This document shows, piece by piece, positions 9,118 to 18,991 of a stretch of DNA of 64,000 bases. Under the pieces are notes generated by a model. It did no database searches. It was not told where the DNA came from and was given only the letters and a program-made list of their open reading frames with translations. The first letter of the stretch is position 1. Each line of letters begins with the position of its first letter. Source of the stretch: Mannheimia sp. USDA-ARS-USMARC-1261 (lineage in GTDB: Bacteria > Pseudomonadota > Gammaproteobacteria > Enterobacterales > Pasteurellaceae); the NCBI RefSeq assembly GCF_000521605.1, contig NZ_CP006942.1, positions 558,001-622,000 on the forward strand, written 5' to 3'. The translations under genes and the position numbers were made by a program.

Positions 9118-10017
9118 CCCAATAAAAATCGCCAATAATAGCGGGGCGGCTAAATTGACGATAAAGCCGAAACTAATGGCAAGTGGCACAATTTGAATAC
9201 CGCCCGATTTTTGAATGATTGGGAGCATACAGTCAAGAGAGGTTGCTCCACCAATGCCGATTGCGGTTGAGGGGAATTGTCGCATAAAGAGCGGTATTAA
9301 AAACAGACATAAAATTTCACGAGAAATATCATTAAAAAAAGCAATACTGCCGTAAATAGGACCCCAAGCATCGTTCACCAGCACACTTGAAAGGGAATAC
9401 CAACCGAAAGCAGACGCAAAGGTTAAGCCTTTAGCAAGTGAAATATTGAGTAAAAATGAGGCAATTATGCCACCAATTAGCGAGCTTGCAATCATCACTA
9501 TTGAAGTGTAAATGCCCCGTTTGTTAAAGAATACTTCTCGCAATGGAATACCGCTATTGCGAAGCTGAATACCCACCCCGAAAATCATCACTTCTAAAAC
9601 ATAAGTGCTGGCGTGCAGAGGGAAATTCACAGAGCCTTTAGTGTAATAGCCAATAATGCCGCCTAATAAGGTTACGCCGATTAATTTAAAGGAATCAATG
9701 AGTAAATGCAGACGAGAAGGGAGTTCGTCTTGGCTGATTTGCTCTCTTTTCATTGGTTGTAATCTGTCGTAAATCACTAAACCTGCAATGTTTGAGAGAA
9801 GCAAAATAGCAACTAAACTAAACGCCATTCCGCCGATTTGTGGCAACTCGGTTAAGATGTTGTCAATTTGCCCGAGCGAAATCCCCATCACCAACAAAAT
9901 CAGGTAAAGGCAGATGTTCACGACTTTATTGACAATCGCCATATAGTGCTGGTTTTTAACGGTGATTAGATAACCAAGAAAAAGGGGAATTAGCACAATG
10001 GCTAAACCGTAGAGCAT
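9106..10017 (-). CDS. lysO: LysO-family lysine exporter (YbjE)
   Basis: This 303-residue membrane protein has about eight or more hydrophobic segments and the DUF340/LysO pattern, including GISLGQID, LLGGIIGYYTKGS, GVGIQLRNSG and FGWYSLSSVLVND. E. coli LysO exports lysine and the toxic analogue thialysine. The length equals the E. coli protein (about 299). The 3' end overlaps the convergent regulator gene by 12 bases. No lysine riboswitch is visible in the 120 bases upstream, which it shares with the dinB promoter. Confidence 0.85.
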   Translation of the reverse strand: MLYGLAIVLIPLFLGYLITVKNQHYMAIVNKVVNICLYLILLVMGISLGQIDNILTELPQIGGMAFSLVAILLLSNIAGLVIYDRLQPMKREQISQDELPSRLHLLIDSFKLIGVTLLGGIIGYYTKGSVNFPLHASTYVLEVMIFGVGIQLRNSGIPLREVFFNKRGIYTSIVMIASSLIGGIIASFLLNISLAKGLTFASAFGWYSLSSVLVNDAWGPIYGSIAFFNDISREILCLFLIPLFMRQFPSTAIGIGGATSLDCMLPIIQKSGGIQIVPLAISFGFIVNLAAPLLLAIFIGLEG

Positions 10018-10079
10018 TTTTTTATCCTTTTTTAATATTGATTTAATCTTGAAATTTTAACAACAAGGGCATAAAATGA

Positions 10080-10099
10080 AACTGTTTTTATATACAGTT
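10080..10099 (+). promoter_or_regulatory. LexA (SOS) box upstream of dinB
   Basis: The sequence AACTGTTTTTATATACAGTT fits the LexA consensus CTG-N10-CAG with an AT-rich palindromic core. It lies 41 bases before the dinB ATG, consistent with SOS control of polymerase IV. Confidence 0.8.
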
Positions 10100-10139
10100 A
10101 TTTTGTTGCAAGCGGTGTGATTGTTGGGGAATTTTGCAA

Positions 10140-11222
10140 ATGTCGAATCAAAGCAAAAGTCAGCGGAAAATTATCCATATTGATATGGATTGCTTTTATG
10201 CTGCGGTGGAAATGCGAGAAGATCCGTCTTTGGTCGACAAGCCGGTGGCGGTAGGTGGCAGTGCAAATCAACGTGGTGTGCTGACAACTTGCAATTACGA
10301 AGCCCGAAAATTTGGCTTGCACAGTGCGATGGCAACGGCAACCGCTTTGAAAAAATGCCCAAATTTGATTTTATTGCCGGTGAATATGCCGTTGTATAAA
10401 GCGGTTTCCGCCCAAATTCATGAAATATTTCATTGTTATACCGATATTATAGAGGCTCTTTCTCTTGATGAGGCCTATTTAGATGTGAGTGATTGCGAGC
10501 TTTATTCAGGTTCTGCCACTTGGATTGCAGAGGCTATCCGTAATGATATTTTCAATGAACTGAAATTAACCGCCTCTGCCGGTGTTGCTCCGCTGAAATT
10601 TTTAGCCAAAATTGCCTCCGATCAAAACAAACCGAACGGGCAGTTTGTGATTACTCCTGATGAAGTGCAAAATTTTGTGAAAAATCTACCGCTTGCAAAA
10701 ATCCCCGGCGTAGGCAAAGTAACTAATGAAAAATTAAATCAGCTTGGTTTTGAAACCTGTGGCGATATTCAGCAAGCAGAAAAAGCGATGATTTATCGTG
10801 AATTTGGTAAATTTGGACAAAGATTGTGGGATTTTAGCCACGGCATAGACGAAAGAATAGTAGAGCCTTATCGCCTAAGAAAGTCATTAGCGGTAGAAAA
10901 TACGTTACTTGATGATATTTGGACGTTTGAGCAAGCCAAATCAGTGATTGCGGAGCTATTTGATAAATTAGCATTTAGGATTCAGCGGAACTGGTCAGAT
11001 GTGCCGTTAGCTGAATTTAAAAAATTAGGCATAAAATTGAAGTTTGATGACTTTACCCAAACCACGCTTGAGCGAACTACCGAAGGCTTTGCCTACCAGC
11101 GATTTGAGGAATTATTAGAGCAAATTTTTGTACGTAGAAATAAGCGAAAAATCCGCTTAATCGGCTTAAATGTGCATTTTCCCGAGAAAAAAGTAAATAA
11201 GCAGTTAAATTTATGGGAATAA
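10140..11222 (+). CDS. dinB: DNA polymerase IV
   Basis: This Y-family translesion polymerase extends mismatched or damaged primer ends. Catalytic acids are in DMDCFYAAVE (residue about 15) and SLDEAYLD (about 105). The helix-hairpin-helix IPGVGKVTNEKL and the little-finger domain follow, and the protein ends with QLNLWE, a good beta-clamp-binding peptide. I prefer the ATG at 10140, which has GGGGA nine bases upstream; a TTG two codons earlier is possible. That gives about 360 residues. A LexA box precedes it. Confidence 0.95.
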   Translation: MSNQSKSQRKIIHIDMDCFYAAVEMREDPSLVDKPVAVGGSANQRGVLTTCNYEARKFGLHSAMATATALKKCPNLILLPVNMPLYKAVSAQIHEIFHCYTDIIEALSLDEAYLDVSDCELYSGSATWIAEAIRNDIFNELKLTASAGVAPLKFLAKIASDQNKPNGQFVITPDEVQNFVKNLPLAKIPGVGKVTNEKLNQLGFETCGDIQQAEKAMIYREFGKFGQRLWDFSHGIDERIVEPYRLRKSLAVENTLLDDIWTFEQAKSVIAELFDKLAFRIQRNWSDVPLAEFKKLGIKLKFDDFTQTTLERTTEGFAYQRFEELLEQIFVRRNKRKIRLIGLNVHFPEKKVNKQLNLWE

Positions 11223-11309
11223 TTGTGAACAAACTCTTGAATTTGCTGACAAAAGCATTATCTTAATTAGGCAACATTGCATCTATTATTTTTGGAGATT
11301 TACAACATT

Positions 11310-12179
11310 ATGGCAAAACGTGTCATTTTATTCTTATTAACCAACTTAGCGATTACCTTTGTTTTAGGGATTGTTTTAAATATTATTTTTAATGTAACCG
11401 GTATTCAAGGGCAAAGCGTTGGTGGGATTTTAATTCTTTCTTTAGTATTTGGTTTCAGTGGTTCTTTAATTTCTCTGTTTTTATCTAAATCAATGGCGTT
11501 ACGCTCAGTTGGGGCAGAAGTAATTAAACAACCTCGTAATGAAGCGGAACAATGGTTATTCAACACTGTTCAACGCCAAGCACAGCAAGCAAATATCCCG
11601 ATGCCGGATATTGCCATTTACCACTCAGCAGATGTAAACGCATTTGCAACAGGGGCAACAAAGAGTAATTCGTTAGTTGCGGTAAGTACAGGTTTACTTA
11701 ACTCAATGACCCAAGATGAAGCGGAAGCGGTAGTCGCACACGAAGTGGCACACATTGCTAACGGCGATATGGTAACAATGACGCTTTTACAAGGTGTATT
11801 AAATACCTTCGTGATTTTCTTAGCTCGTATTATTTCAACTGCTGCGGCAAGTTCTCGTGATGAAAACGGTAACTCAAGCACTAACACGTTAGTGTTTTGG
11901 GTGGTAGATATTGTGTTGCAGATGGTATTTGGTGTATTAGCAACAATGATTGCAATGTGGTTCTCCCGTCATCGTGAATTCCGTGCAGATGCAGGTTCGG
12001 CACAATTAGTCGGCAAAGAGAAAATGATTGCGGCTTTACAACGTTTACAGCGTATTCACGAGCCACAAGAGTTGCACGGTTCTCTTGCTGCGTTTATGAT
12101 TAATGGTGCACGTGGTAAAGAATTATTTATGAGCCACCCACCGTTAGAAAAACGTATCGAAGCGTTAAGAGGCTTATAA
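11310..12179 (+). CDS. htpX: Membrane metalloprotease HtpX
   Basis: HtpX is a zinc protease of the inner membrane that helps FtsH clear damaged membrane proteins. The 289-residue product starts [12 protein letters not shown], has two N-terminal membrane helices, the zinc motif [10 protein letters not shown] (about residue 140), two further helices and the third ligand region EFRADAGSA. The ATG at 11310 is chosen because TTGGAGA precedes it and E. coli HtpX starts at the same place; eleven upstream in-frame codons carry no homology. A USS-based terminator follows. Confidence 0.95.
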   Translation: MAKRVILFLLTNLAITFVLGIVLNIIFNVTGIQGQSVGGILILSLVFGFSGSLISLFLSKSMALRSVGAEVIKQPRNEAEQWLFNTVQRQAQQANIPMPDIAIYHSADVNAFATGATKSNSLVAVSTGLLNSMTQDEAEAVVAHEVAHIANGDMVTMTLLQGVLNTFVIFLARIISTAAASSRDENGNSSTNTLVFWVVDIVLQMVFGVLATMIAMWFSRHREFRADAGSAQLVGKEKMIAALQRLQRIHEPQELHGSLAAFMINGARGKELFMSHPPLEKRIEALRGL

Positions 12180-12187
12180 TTAAATAC

Positions 12188-12230
12188 AAGCGGTTGTTTT
12201 TTGTAAAAAATTTACTAAAAACAACCGCTT
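12188..12230. terminator. Inverted USS terminator between htpX and yqaA
   Basis: A perfect 14-bp stem (AAGCGGTTGTTTTT with AAAAACAACCGCTT) has a 15-base loop and T-rich flanks. It serves both convergent genes. Confidence 0.7.
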
Positions 12231-12236
12231 TGTTCT

Positions 12237-12728
12237 TTATAAAACATACTTCAAAACAGGGTAGAGTGTTGCCAGTAGAAAGAGGTATCGCAATAGCTTG
12301 CCAATTACAATAAGTATAATGCTTTGCCAAAGATTGAATCTGAGCCAGCCTGCGATGCCGCAGAAAATATCGCCAACAATGGGTAGCCAACTAAAAAGTA
12401 AGACTAAAATGCCATATTTTTTACTTTTTTCTAATGCCCATTGTGTATAGCGACGATCCGTTTTTTTCGAGTGAGGTACTAACAAGCCCATAGCATAAGT
12501 AATTAAGCTACCCAAGCTGTTTCCTAAGGTCGCAACAATTATTAAAACAAATAATGATGGGTAAGGTGTTTCATTTGACACAATATGCTGGCTTGCAAGT
12601 GTGGTAAAAATGATCTCAGAATTTCCCGGCAATAGGGTCGAGCTGAGTAGTCCGCTAAAAAACATTGTAATGAGTTGGTTTTGTTCAGAGAAGAATAAGC
12701 TGAAAAATGAAGTGATATATTCTGTCAT
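12237..12728 (-). CDS. yqaA: YqaA-family membrane protein (DedA/VTT-like)
   Basis: The 163-residue protein has about four hydrophobic segments and the DedA/VTT-type motifs LLPGNSEIIFTTL, TLGNSLGSLITYAMG and FSWLPIVGDIFCGIAGWLR, typical of YqaA proteins. Larger DedA/VTT relatives scramble or flip undecaprenyl phosphate and phospholipids. The function of the short YqaA branch is unknown, so this is a family-level call. It converges on htpX. Confidence 0.85.
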   Translation of the reverse strand: MTEYITSFFSLFFSEQNQLITMFFSGLLSSTLLPGNSEIIFTTLASQHIVSNETPYPSLFVLIIVATLGNSLGSLITYAMGLLVPHSKKTDRRYTQWALEKSKKYGILVLLFSWLPIVGDIFCGIAGWLRFNLWQSIILIVIGKLLRYLFLLATLYPVLKYVL

Positions 12729-12797
12729 AAATTCATTGTTAATTTGTTAATATTTTGTTTGTTCGAATTTGATTAAATGTTGTGCTTTTAAGGGATT

Positions 12798-12811
12798 TTG
12801 TTCTACATCAA
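12798..12811 (+). promoter_or_regulatory. FNR-like site upstream of focA
   Basis: TTGTTCTACATCAA matches the FNR consensus TTGAT-N4-ATCAA with one mismatch. It lies about 117 bases before the focA start, as expected for an anaerobically induced formate operon. It was identified by eye only. Confidence 0.5.
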
Positions 12812-12927
12812 AAAAAAGAGTAGAAATACCTCTGATTATGTAAGATTTTATTTAAAGATGAAACGAAGAGGTCTATAATTCCTTCAAAATATATCGGTTT
12901 TTCAATTCTCATAATTAAGGTTATCTG

Positions 12928-13752
12928 ATGTTTTCTCCTGCTGAAATGGCAAAAATCGCAGAAGATGGTGCGGTTTATAAAGCAACAAAAAATCAATTTT
13001 ATTCCTTTCTTTCTGCCATTACTGCAGGCGGTTTTATTGCAATAGCTTTTGTATTTTATACTACAACCCAAGTAGGTGCGAGTGGAATGCCTTGGGGTGT
13101 TGCTAAGCTGATTGGCGGTTTGGTTTTCTCGCTTGGCGTTATTATGTGTGTGGTATTTGGAGCAGAATTGTTTACCTCTTCAACCCTTACGATTGTGGCG
13201 AGAGCAAGTAAAAGAATTAACTGGCTACAAATGTTTAAAAACTGGGTAGTGGTTTATTTTGGTAACTTTGTTGGTGCAATTTCAATTGTATTGCTTGTGT
13301 GGTTTAGCGGTCAGATTATGGCGGCTAAAGGGCAATGGGGCTTGGTTATTTTAAATACGGCACAGCATAAAATTCATCACGCTTGGTTTGAAGCATTCTG
13401 TTTAGGTATTTTCTGTAACATTATGGTATGTATCGCAGTATGGATGTCTTATGCAGGTAAAAGCCTAACCGATAAAGCCTTTATTATGATGTTGCCAATT
13501 GCAATGTTCGTTGCCTCCGGTTTTGAACACTGTGTGGCAAATATGTTTATGATTCCAATGGGAATTGCAATTTCTCATTTTGCCGCTCCGGAGTTTTGGA
13601 CGGCAATTAATGTTGATCCTGCACAATTTGCGGATTTAGATTTATCTCATTTTGTATTTAAGAACCTTATTCCTGCTACATTAGGCAATATTGTGGGTGG
13701 CGTTTTCTTCATTGGCTTAATGCAGTGGTTCTTATACATTAGAAAGCACTAA
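12928..13752 (+). CDS. focA: Formate channel FocA
   Basis: FocA is a pentameric inner-membrane channel that carries formate in and out during fermentation. The 274-residue protein has six membrane segments and the formate/nitrite transporter signatures GGFIAIAF, LGVIMCVVFGAELFTSS, WFEAFCLGIFCNIMVCIAVW and FEHCVANMF. Slightly shorter than the E. coli protein (285). It is followed 89 bases later by pflB, the usual focA-pfl order. An inverted USS lies in the gap and may reduce read-through. Confidence 0.95.
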   Translation: MFSPAEMAKIAEDGAVYKATKNQFYSFLSAITAGGFIAIAFVFYTTTQVGASGMPWGVAKLIGGLVFSLGVIMCVVFGAELFTSSTLTIVARASKRINWLQMFKNWVVVYFGNFVGAISIVLLVWFSGQIMAAKGQWGLVILNTAQHKIHHAWFEAFCLGIFCNIMVCIAVWMSYAGKSLTDKAFIMMLPIAMFVASGFEHCVANMFMIPMGIAISHFAAPEFWTAINVDPAQFADLDLSHFVFKNLIPATLGNIVGGVFFIGLMQWFLYIRKH

Positions 13753-13764
13753 GATTTTAGATTC

Positions 13765-13808
13765 AAGCGGTCAAATTTTTGCAAAATTTTACCAAAAATT
13801 AACCGCTT
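13765..13808 (+). repeat. Imperfect inverted USS pair between focA and pflB
   Basis: AAGCGGT and ACCGCTT face each other with partly complementary A/T-rich arms. As an intercistronic hairpin it could attenuate focA-pflB read-through or protect the pflB mRNA end. Confidence 0.5.
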
Positions 13809-13841
13809 CCCGTTTTAACTTACTAACATAGAGGACTTAAA

Positions 13842-16166
13842 ATGACTCAATTAACAGACGCTCAACAAAAAGCGTGGGAAGGTTTTGCCGCCGGCGATTG
13901 GCAAACTGAAGTAAATGTGCGTGATTTTATCCAAAAAAACTACACACCGTATGAAGGCGATGAATCTTTCCTAGCTGAAGTAACACCTGCAACAAGTAAA
14001 TTGTGGGCAGATGTAATGGAAATGATTAAAGTCGAAAACAAAACGCACGAACCGTACGATATTGATTGCGATACTCCATCAACCATTACTTCACACGCAC
14101 CGGGTTATATTGATAAATCATTAGAAAAAATCGTGGGTCTTCAAACTGATGCTCCGTTAAAACGTGCGATTATGCCGTTTGGTGGAATCAATATGGTAAA
14201 AGGTTCTTGTCAGGTATATCGTCGTGAACTTAAACCTGAAGTTGAAAAAATCTTTACTGAATACCGTAAAACCCACAACCAAGGCGTATTTGATGTTTAT
14301 ACACCGGATATTTTACGTTGCCGTAAATCAGGCGTAATTACCGGCTTACCGGATGCTTATGGTCGTGGTCGTATCATTGGGGACTACCGCCGTATGGCAC
14401 TTTACGGTGCAGATTTCTTAATGAAAGATAAACAACGTCAGTTTGCTTCATTACAAGCTCGTTTGGAATCTGGTGAAGATATTCAAGCAACTATTCAATT
14501 GCGTGAAGAAATTGCTGAGCAACACCGTGCATTAGGCAAAATGAAAGAGATGGCGGCAAGCTATGGTTACGATATTTCTAAACCGGCAACCAATGCACAA
14601 GAAGCGGTACAATGGACTTATTTTGCTTACCTTGCAGCGGTTAAATCGCAAAACGGTGCGGCAATGTCGTTCGGTCGTGTATCTTCATTCTTAGATATTT
14701 ATATTGAGCGTGATTTAAAAGCAGGCAAAATCACCGAACAAGAAGCTCAAGAGTTAATTGACCACTTAGTAATGAAATTGCGTATGGTGCGTTTCTTGCG
14801 TACACCTGAATACGATCAATTATTCTCAGGCGACCCAATGTGGGCAACTGAGACCTTAGCAGGTATGGGGTTAGATGGTCGTACTTTAGTAACGAAAAAC
14901 AGCTTCCGTATTTTACACACTCTTTACACAATGGGTCCTTCTCCGGAGCCAAACTTAACCATTCTTTGGTCTGAACAGTTACCGGAAGCGTTTAAACGTT
15001 ACTGTGCAAAAGTATCTATTGATACCTCATCAGTACAATATGAAAACGATGACTTAATGCGTCCGGATTTCCAAAATGATGACTATGCGATTGCGTGCTG
15101 TGTAAGCCCAATGATTGTAGGTAAAATGATGCAATTCTTCGGTGCTCGTGCAAACTTAGCGAAAACCTTATTATACGCAATCAATGGTGGTATTGATGAG
15201 AAATCAGGCGACCAAGTTGGTCCAAAATCTGAAGCAATCACAAGCGAATACTTAGATTACGATGACGTAATGGCTCGTTTAGACAGCTTTATGGACTGGT
15301 TAGCAACACAATACGTTACTGCCTTAAACATCATTCACTTTATGCACGATAAATATGCATACGAAGCGGCATTAATGGCACTTCACGATCGTGATGTATT
15401 CCGTACAATGGCGTGTGGTATCGCAGGTTTATCTGTGGCGGCTGACTCACTTTCAGCGATTAAATATGCGAAAGTAAAACCAATCCGTACAGATATTGAA
15501 ATCAAAAATAAAGCAGGCGAAGTAGTTGGTGTAGCGAAAAATGTAGCAACTGACTTTGAGATTGAAGGCGAATATCCACAATTTGGTAACAATGACAACC
15601 GTGTAGATGACATTGCTGTTGATTTAGTTGAACGTTTTATGAAGAAAATTCAAAAACTTAAAACATACCGCAACGCAACCCCAACTCAGTCTGTTCTTAC
15701 TATCACATCTAATGTGGTTTACGGTAAGAAAACAGGTAATACGCCAGATGGTCGCCGTTCAGGTGCTCCATTCGGACCGGGTGCAAACCCAATGCACGGA
15801 CGTGACCAAAAAGGTGCGGTTGCTTCATTAACTTCTGTGGCTAAATTACCATTTGCTTATGCGAAAGACGGTATCTCTTATACCTTCTCAATCGTACCAA
15901 ATGCGTTAGGTAAAGATTACGAAGCACAAAAACGTAACCTTGCGGGCTTAATGGACGGCTACTTCCACCACGAAGCAACGGTAGAAGGTGGTCAGCACTT
16001 AAATGTGAACGTATTAAATCGCGATACGTTATTGGATGCGGTAGAACACCCAGAGAAATACCCACAATTAACCATTCGTGTATCAGGTTACGCGGTACGT
16101 TTCAACTCTTTAACCAAAGAGCAACAAATGGACGTAATTACTCGTACCTTTACTGAAAGTATGTAA
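13842..16166 (+). CDS. pflB: Pyruvate formate-lyase
   Basis: PflB converts pyruvate and CoA to acetyl-CoA and formate in anaerobic mixed-acid fermentation. The 774-residue protein has the paired catalytic cysteines in IACCVSPMI (about residue 422) and the glycyl-radical motif [10 protein letters not shown] near the C-terminus, where the activating enzyme abstracts the hydrogen. The N-terminus ([30 protein letters not shown]) matches E. coli PflB closely. The RBS GAGGA precedes the ATG. A strong terminator follows, and its activase gene pflA lies 3.3 kb downstream behind inserted genes. Confidence 0.97.
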   Translation: MTQLTDAQQKAWEGFAAGDWQTEVNVRDFIQKNYTPYEGDESFLAEVTPATSKLWADVMEMIKVENKTHEPYDIDCDTPSTITSHAPGYIDKSLEKIVGLQTDAPLKRAIMPFGGINMVKGSCQVYRRELKPEVEKIFTEYRKTHNQGVFDVYTPDILRCRKSGVITGLPDAYGRGRIIGDYRRMALYGADFLMKDKQRQFASLQARLESGEDIQATIQLREEIAEQHRALGKMKEMAASYGYDISKPATNAQEAVQWTYFAYLAAVKSQNGAAMSFGRVSSFLDIYIERDLKAGKITEQEAQELIDHLVMKLRMVRFLRTPEYDQLFSGDPMWATETLAGMGLDGRTLVTKNSFRILHTLYTMGPSPEPNLTILWSEQLPEAFKRYCAKVSIDTSSVQYENDDLMRPDFQNDDYAIACCVSPMIVGKMMQFFGARANLAKTLLYAINGGIDEKSGDQVGPKSEAITSEYLDYDDVMARLDSFMDWLATQYVTALNIIHFMHDKYAYEAALMALHDRDVFRTMACGIAGLSVAADSLSAIKYAKVKPIRTDIEIKNKAGEVVGVAKNVATDFEIEGEYPQFGNNDNRVDDIAVDLVERFMKKIQKLKTYRNATPTQSVLTITSNVVYGKKTGNTPDGRRSGAPFGPGANPMHGRDQKGAVASLTSVAKLPFAYAKDGISYTFSIVPNALGKDYEAQKRNLAGLMDGYFHHEATVEGGQHLNVNVLNRDTLLDAVEHPEKYPQLTIRVSGYAVRFNSLTKEQQMDVITRTFTESM

Positions 16167-16195
16167 TAGCAATTTGCAAAACTTTTAGAAAAATC

Positions 16196-16232
16196 AACCG
16201 CTTGTGGCATTTATGCCACAAGCGGTTTTTTT
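16196..16232 (+). terminator. pflB terminator formed by two USS
   Basis: A perfect 15-bp inverted repeat (AACCGCTTGTGGCAT with its complement) ends in seven T. Both arms contain a complete 9-bp USS. Confidence 0.9.
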
Positions 16233-16320
16233 GTGAGCTCGCTCGAAAAAAATAGTTATTCATTTACACAGCTTTAGAAATATTGTTTATAATTACAGTA
16301 TTTTTATATGGGAGAAAGAG

Positions 16321-17346
16321 ATGTCTAAGCAAGATTTAATTCGTTCCTCTGTAGCGGAATATCTCACTTTTATTACTGCTACTGGCGAAAGCCAAGTTGA
16401 AGCGATTTATGCGGATGAAAATGTTTGGCTAAGCCAAAAAATGATGGCAGTGTTGTATGATGTTGATGTACGAACAATCAGCTATCATCTTAAAAAAATC
16501 TTTAATGACAATGAGTTAGCTGAAAATTCAGTTATCCAATTTTTTTGGATAACTGCCCAAGACGGCAAAAGTTACCAGACGAAGCACTATAATTTATCTG
16601 CCATTATCGCAGTAGGTTATAAAGTTAATTCCGAGCGAGCAGTACAGTTTCGCAAATGGGCGACTGAAATTGTACAGAGCTTTGCGATTAAAGGCTTTGC
16701 GATGGACGATGAACGGCTAAAAAATGACGGCACGATTTTAGGCAAAAAATACTTTGAAGAACAGCTCGCCCGCATTCGGGAAATTCGATTATCCGAACGC
16801 AAGTTCTACCAAAAAATCACCGACATTTATGCAACCGCAGTGGATTACGACCGCACCGCCACTGCCACAAAACGCTTTTTTGCTACAGTACAAAATAAAT
16901 TGCACTGGGCAATTCACGGACATACTGCTGCTGAACTGATTATGGCAAGAGCCAATGCCGAAAAACCGAATATGGGGCTAACGAATTGGAAAGACGCTCC
17001 GCAGGGTAAAATTTATCCCTTTGATGTAGTCGTTGCCAAAAATTACCTGTCTGACAATGAGCTTGCACAATTACAACGGCTGGTATCGGCTTATTTAGAT
17101 ATGGCAGAAGATATGGCAGAACGCCAAATTCCTATGACAATGGCAGATTGGGAAACCCGCCTCAATCGCTTTCTTGCCGCCACAGACCGAGAAATTTTAC
17201 AAGATGCCGGCAAAGTTACTGCTGAAATCGCTAAATCATTTGCCTTAAGTGAATTTGAAAAATACCGAGTGAAACAAGATTTGAGTTATGAAAGTGATTT
17301 TGACTTACTGGTAAAAGAGATAGCAGCCAAATACCACGCAGGTTAG
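16321..17346 (+). CDS. RhuM-family protein
   Basis: The 341-residue protein matches the 'virulence protein RhuM' family: an N-terminal Bro-N/KilA-like segment (VWLSQKMMAVLYDVDVRTISYHLKKIF, about residues 35-65), the central NLSAIIAVGYKVNSERAVQFRKWAT block and a helical C-terminal region. RhuM was named from a Salmonella pathogenicity island gene. The family is frequent on accessory elements beside restriction-modification genes, and its activity is not known. The segment near residue 40 looks like a helix-turn-helix, so DNA binding is plausible. RBS GGGAGAAAGAG precedes it. It opens the accessory block between pflB and pflA. Confidence 0.85.
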   Translation: MSKQDLIRSSVAEYLTFITATGESQVEAIYADENVWLSQKMMAVLYDVDVRTISYHLKKIFNDNELAENSVIQFFWITAQDGKSYQTKHYNLSAIIAVGYKVNSERAVQFRKWATEIVQSFAIKGFAMDDERLKNDGTILGKKYFEEQLARIREIRLSERKFYQKITDIYATAVDYDRTATATKRFFATVQNKLHWAIHGHTAAELIMARANAEKPNMGLTNWKDAPQGKIYPFDVVVAKNYLSDNELAQLQRLVSAYLDMAEDMAERQIPMTMADWETRLNRFLAATDREILQDAGKVTAEIAKSFALSEFEKYRVKQDLSYESDFDLLVKEIAAKYHAG

Positions 17347-17420
17347 GTTTGCAAATTTTTACGGAAAACTGACCGCTTGTAATTGGTTGGAATATACTTA
17401 AAATAATCAACTTTAAAGTA

Positions 17421-17447
17421 AAACAGCCCTGAATTGGGCTGTTTGTC
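17421..17447. terminator. Terminator after rhuM-type gene
   Basis: A 9-bp perfect stem (AAACAGCCC/GGGCTGTTT) with a 6-base loop. T-rich sequence lies on both sides, so it can serve the convergent small gene as well. Confidence 0.75.
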
Positions 17448-17462
17448 GATAAATTGAGTACG

Positions 17463-17835
17463 CTAAATACAATAAATTTGTTTTGAACCTTTCGATTTAG
17501 GTTGGTAGCACTGACCTCTAAAGTGAGCGGGAATACCTTTTAATCGTTTCACTTCTTTCGCCTCTTTCCCATTGATATAAGCATCGGTTTTATAGCCGTT
17601 ACCACCTGTTGTCATTGCTAAATTGATGTTGATAAAACTCACTATAACACCATTATCAAGTATGGCTCTGTTCTTGCATTCCATTTGAGCAGTTTCTGAC
17701 TTTGCTTTTTGTGAGCTTTCCGTTCTTAAGATAGTAACCTGTAGAATAGCGTTGTCCTTGACCGTAGTCTTCATCGCAGGCGAGGGTTGGTAAGGAAATG
17801 GCAAGTACGAATAAAGTAAGTAGAAATTTCTTCAT
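17463..17835 (-). pseudogene. Small exported protein, frameshifted at an A5 run
   Basis: An ATG at 17835 (RBS GGGAG) opens a signal peptide, MKKFLLTLFVLAISLPTLAC, then runs 59 residues to a stop at 17656. A second frame covers the rest and ends ...CYQPKSKGSKQIYCI at 17463. Removing one A from the A5 run (17706-17710 on the + strand as T5) joins the two frames into a single exported protein of about 123 residues with four or more cysteines. So the gene is either broken, slipped, or affected by a sequencing error. I do not recognise the family. It lies in the accessory block between pflB and pflA. Confidence 0.6.
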
Positions 17836-17922
17836 TTTTACTCCCTATGTATGGTAAACAGCAAATTCTCGGTAACTAAAGACTGTATAGAGAAATACCG
17901 CCTGTAACAAGCGGTATAAAAC

Positions 17923-18144
17923 TTACTTAGGTTTCCTCAAAATAAATAGCTTTCCGTTTGATTTATCTTCATCTGAATAGATATCGTGATGATATACATA
18001 ACTAACATCTTCGCTATGTACAATTTCATAACCTGCATTAAAACACTCTAACAGTTCATTATGAAAATTTTCATACTCATTGATATTTTTATATGGTAAA
18101 TGAATAAATGGTTGTTTTATTTTAAGTATTTTATAATCATACAT
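17923..18144 (-). CDS. Small hypothetical protein (73 aa)
   Basis: A 73-residue, tyrosine- and acid-rich soluble protein (MYDYKILKIKQPFIHLPYKN...). It has no signal peptide or membrane segment and I do not recognise a family. It starts one base after the stop of the upstream small exported gene, so the two are probably co-transcribed, and the close spacing is the main reason to believe it is real. Confidence 0.5.
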   Translation of the reverse strand: MYDYKILKIKQPFIHLPYKNINEYENFHNELLECFNAGYEIVHSEDVSYVYHHDIYSDEDKSNGKLFILRKPK

Positions 18145-18145
18145 A

Positions 18146-18379
18146 TCATTTCCTCCATTTTCCTAATTCTACATTTACCTCTAAACTTAAAAGACAACTC
18201 AATTCAGTAGTATTAATAGTAAATCTAAATCCAGATAATGTTTCGTAATGACATTTCTTCCAGCTCCCATTCATATGTTCTTCACTTTTAAGGGATGCAT
18301 GTTCCCACCCGTTTGCAAAAGAACTCAAGGAAAAAGCTAGTCCAACAACTAATACAGTCAATTTTCTTAAACTACACAT
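18146..18379 (-). CDS. Small exported hypothetical protein (77 aa)
   Basis: The N-terminus is a clear signal peptide (about 22 residues, LTVLVVGLAFSLSSFANG). The mature part, about 55 residues, has two cysteines flanking a short hydrophobic region, so it could form one periplasmic disulfide. RBS AGGAG lies before the ATG. It lies between a DUF805 gene and another small gene, all on the minus strand with short gaps, which suggests one transcript starting near 18900. No family is recognised. Confidence 0.55.
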   Translation of the reverse strand: MCSLRKLTVLVVGLAFSLSSFANGWEHASLKSEEHMNGSWKKCHYETLSGFRFTINTTELSCLLSLEVNVELGKWRK

Positions 18380-18401
18380 AATTTTCTCCTATTAAGATTA
18401 A

Positions 18402-18896
18402 TTAAGAATTCGTTTTATTCCAAAACAGAATTTGTGGTTTGCCAAAATTATTTTCTCCAATACTACCTTTAGTGAATAACATATAACTTAAACATACTAA
18501 CTGGCTTATATTAATGGTTAAGCTGAAAAGTTCTTTTGTAAACCAATTTTGGATAAAGAGGAAGTAAAATGAAGCAAGATCCAGAATAAAGATAGCTATG
18601 ACTAACCCACTTTTAAAACCTGATACATCATAATCATTAGCTCTACGTACTAAATGAGAATATTTTAATCCAATCCATAACGTAACTAATCCAACACCAA
18701 ACAAAATACTTAATAAAGCATAACCAAGTTGGTTGGCTCTAATTGAGTGAAATATAATTTCTAAAACTGTTGGCATTATAGTAGCTATAACAAAATTTAG
18801 AGGAATCATTAGAAGTAGAAAAATAGCAAAATGTAAGCGACCAATTCTGCCTTTAAACCCAAAGAAAAAACCGAAAAAATTTTTCAAGCTATTCAT
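18402..18896 (-). CDS. DUF805 inner-membrane protein
   Basis: The 164-residue protein has the DUF805 opening LKNFFGFFFGFKGRIGRLHFAIFLLL and about four membrane segments, with the typical internal RRANDYDVSGFKSGLV motif. DUF805 proteins (YhaH/YhaI type) are small membrane proteins of unknown function, often next to mobile genes. It is the first gene of a minus-strand group with two small proteins and divergent from an XRE regulator. The regulator's palindrome lies in the shared 133-base promoter region, so it may control both directions. Confidence 0.8.
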   Translation of the reverse strand: MNSLKNFFGFFFGFKGRIGRLHFAIFLLLMIPLNFVIATIMPTVLEIIFHSIRANQLGYALLSILFGVGLVTLWIGLKYSHLVRRANDYDVSGFKSGLVIAIFILDLASFYFLFIQNWFTKELFSLTINISQLVCLSYMLFTKGSIGENNFGKPQILFWNKTNS

Positions 18897-18991
18897 TTTT
18901 TATCTCCTATAAAGAAATTTTAGTCAGTAGATGAATAATTTGTGCTAATTGTATTCCTCTACTGGTATTCATTCAATGCACAAAATCACAA

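Noticed and set aside
9982-10139. Search for a lysine riboswitch before lysO
   Set aside because: The leader is about 120 bases and AT-rich, with only a LexA box and a USS-like element; no lysine aptamer features.
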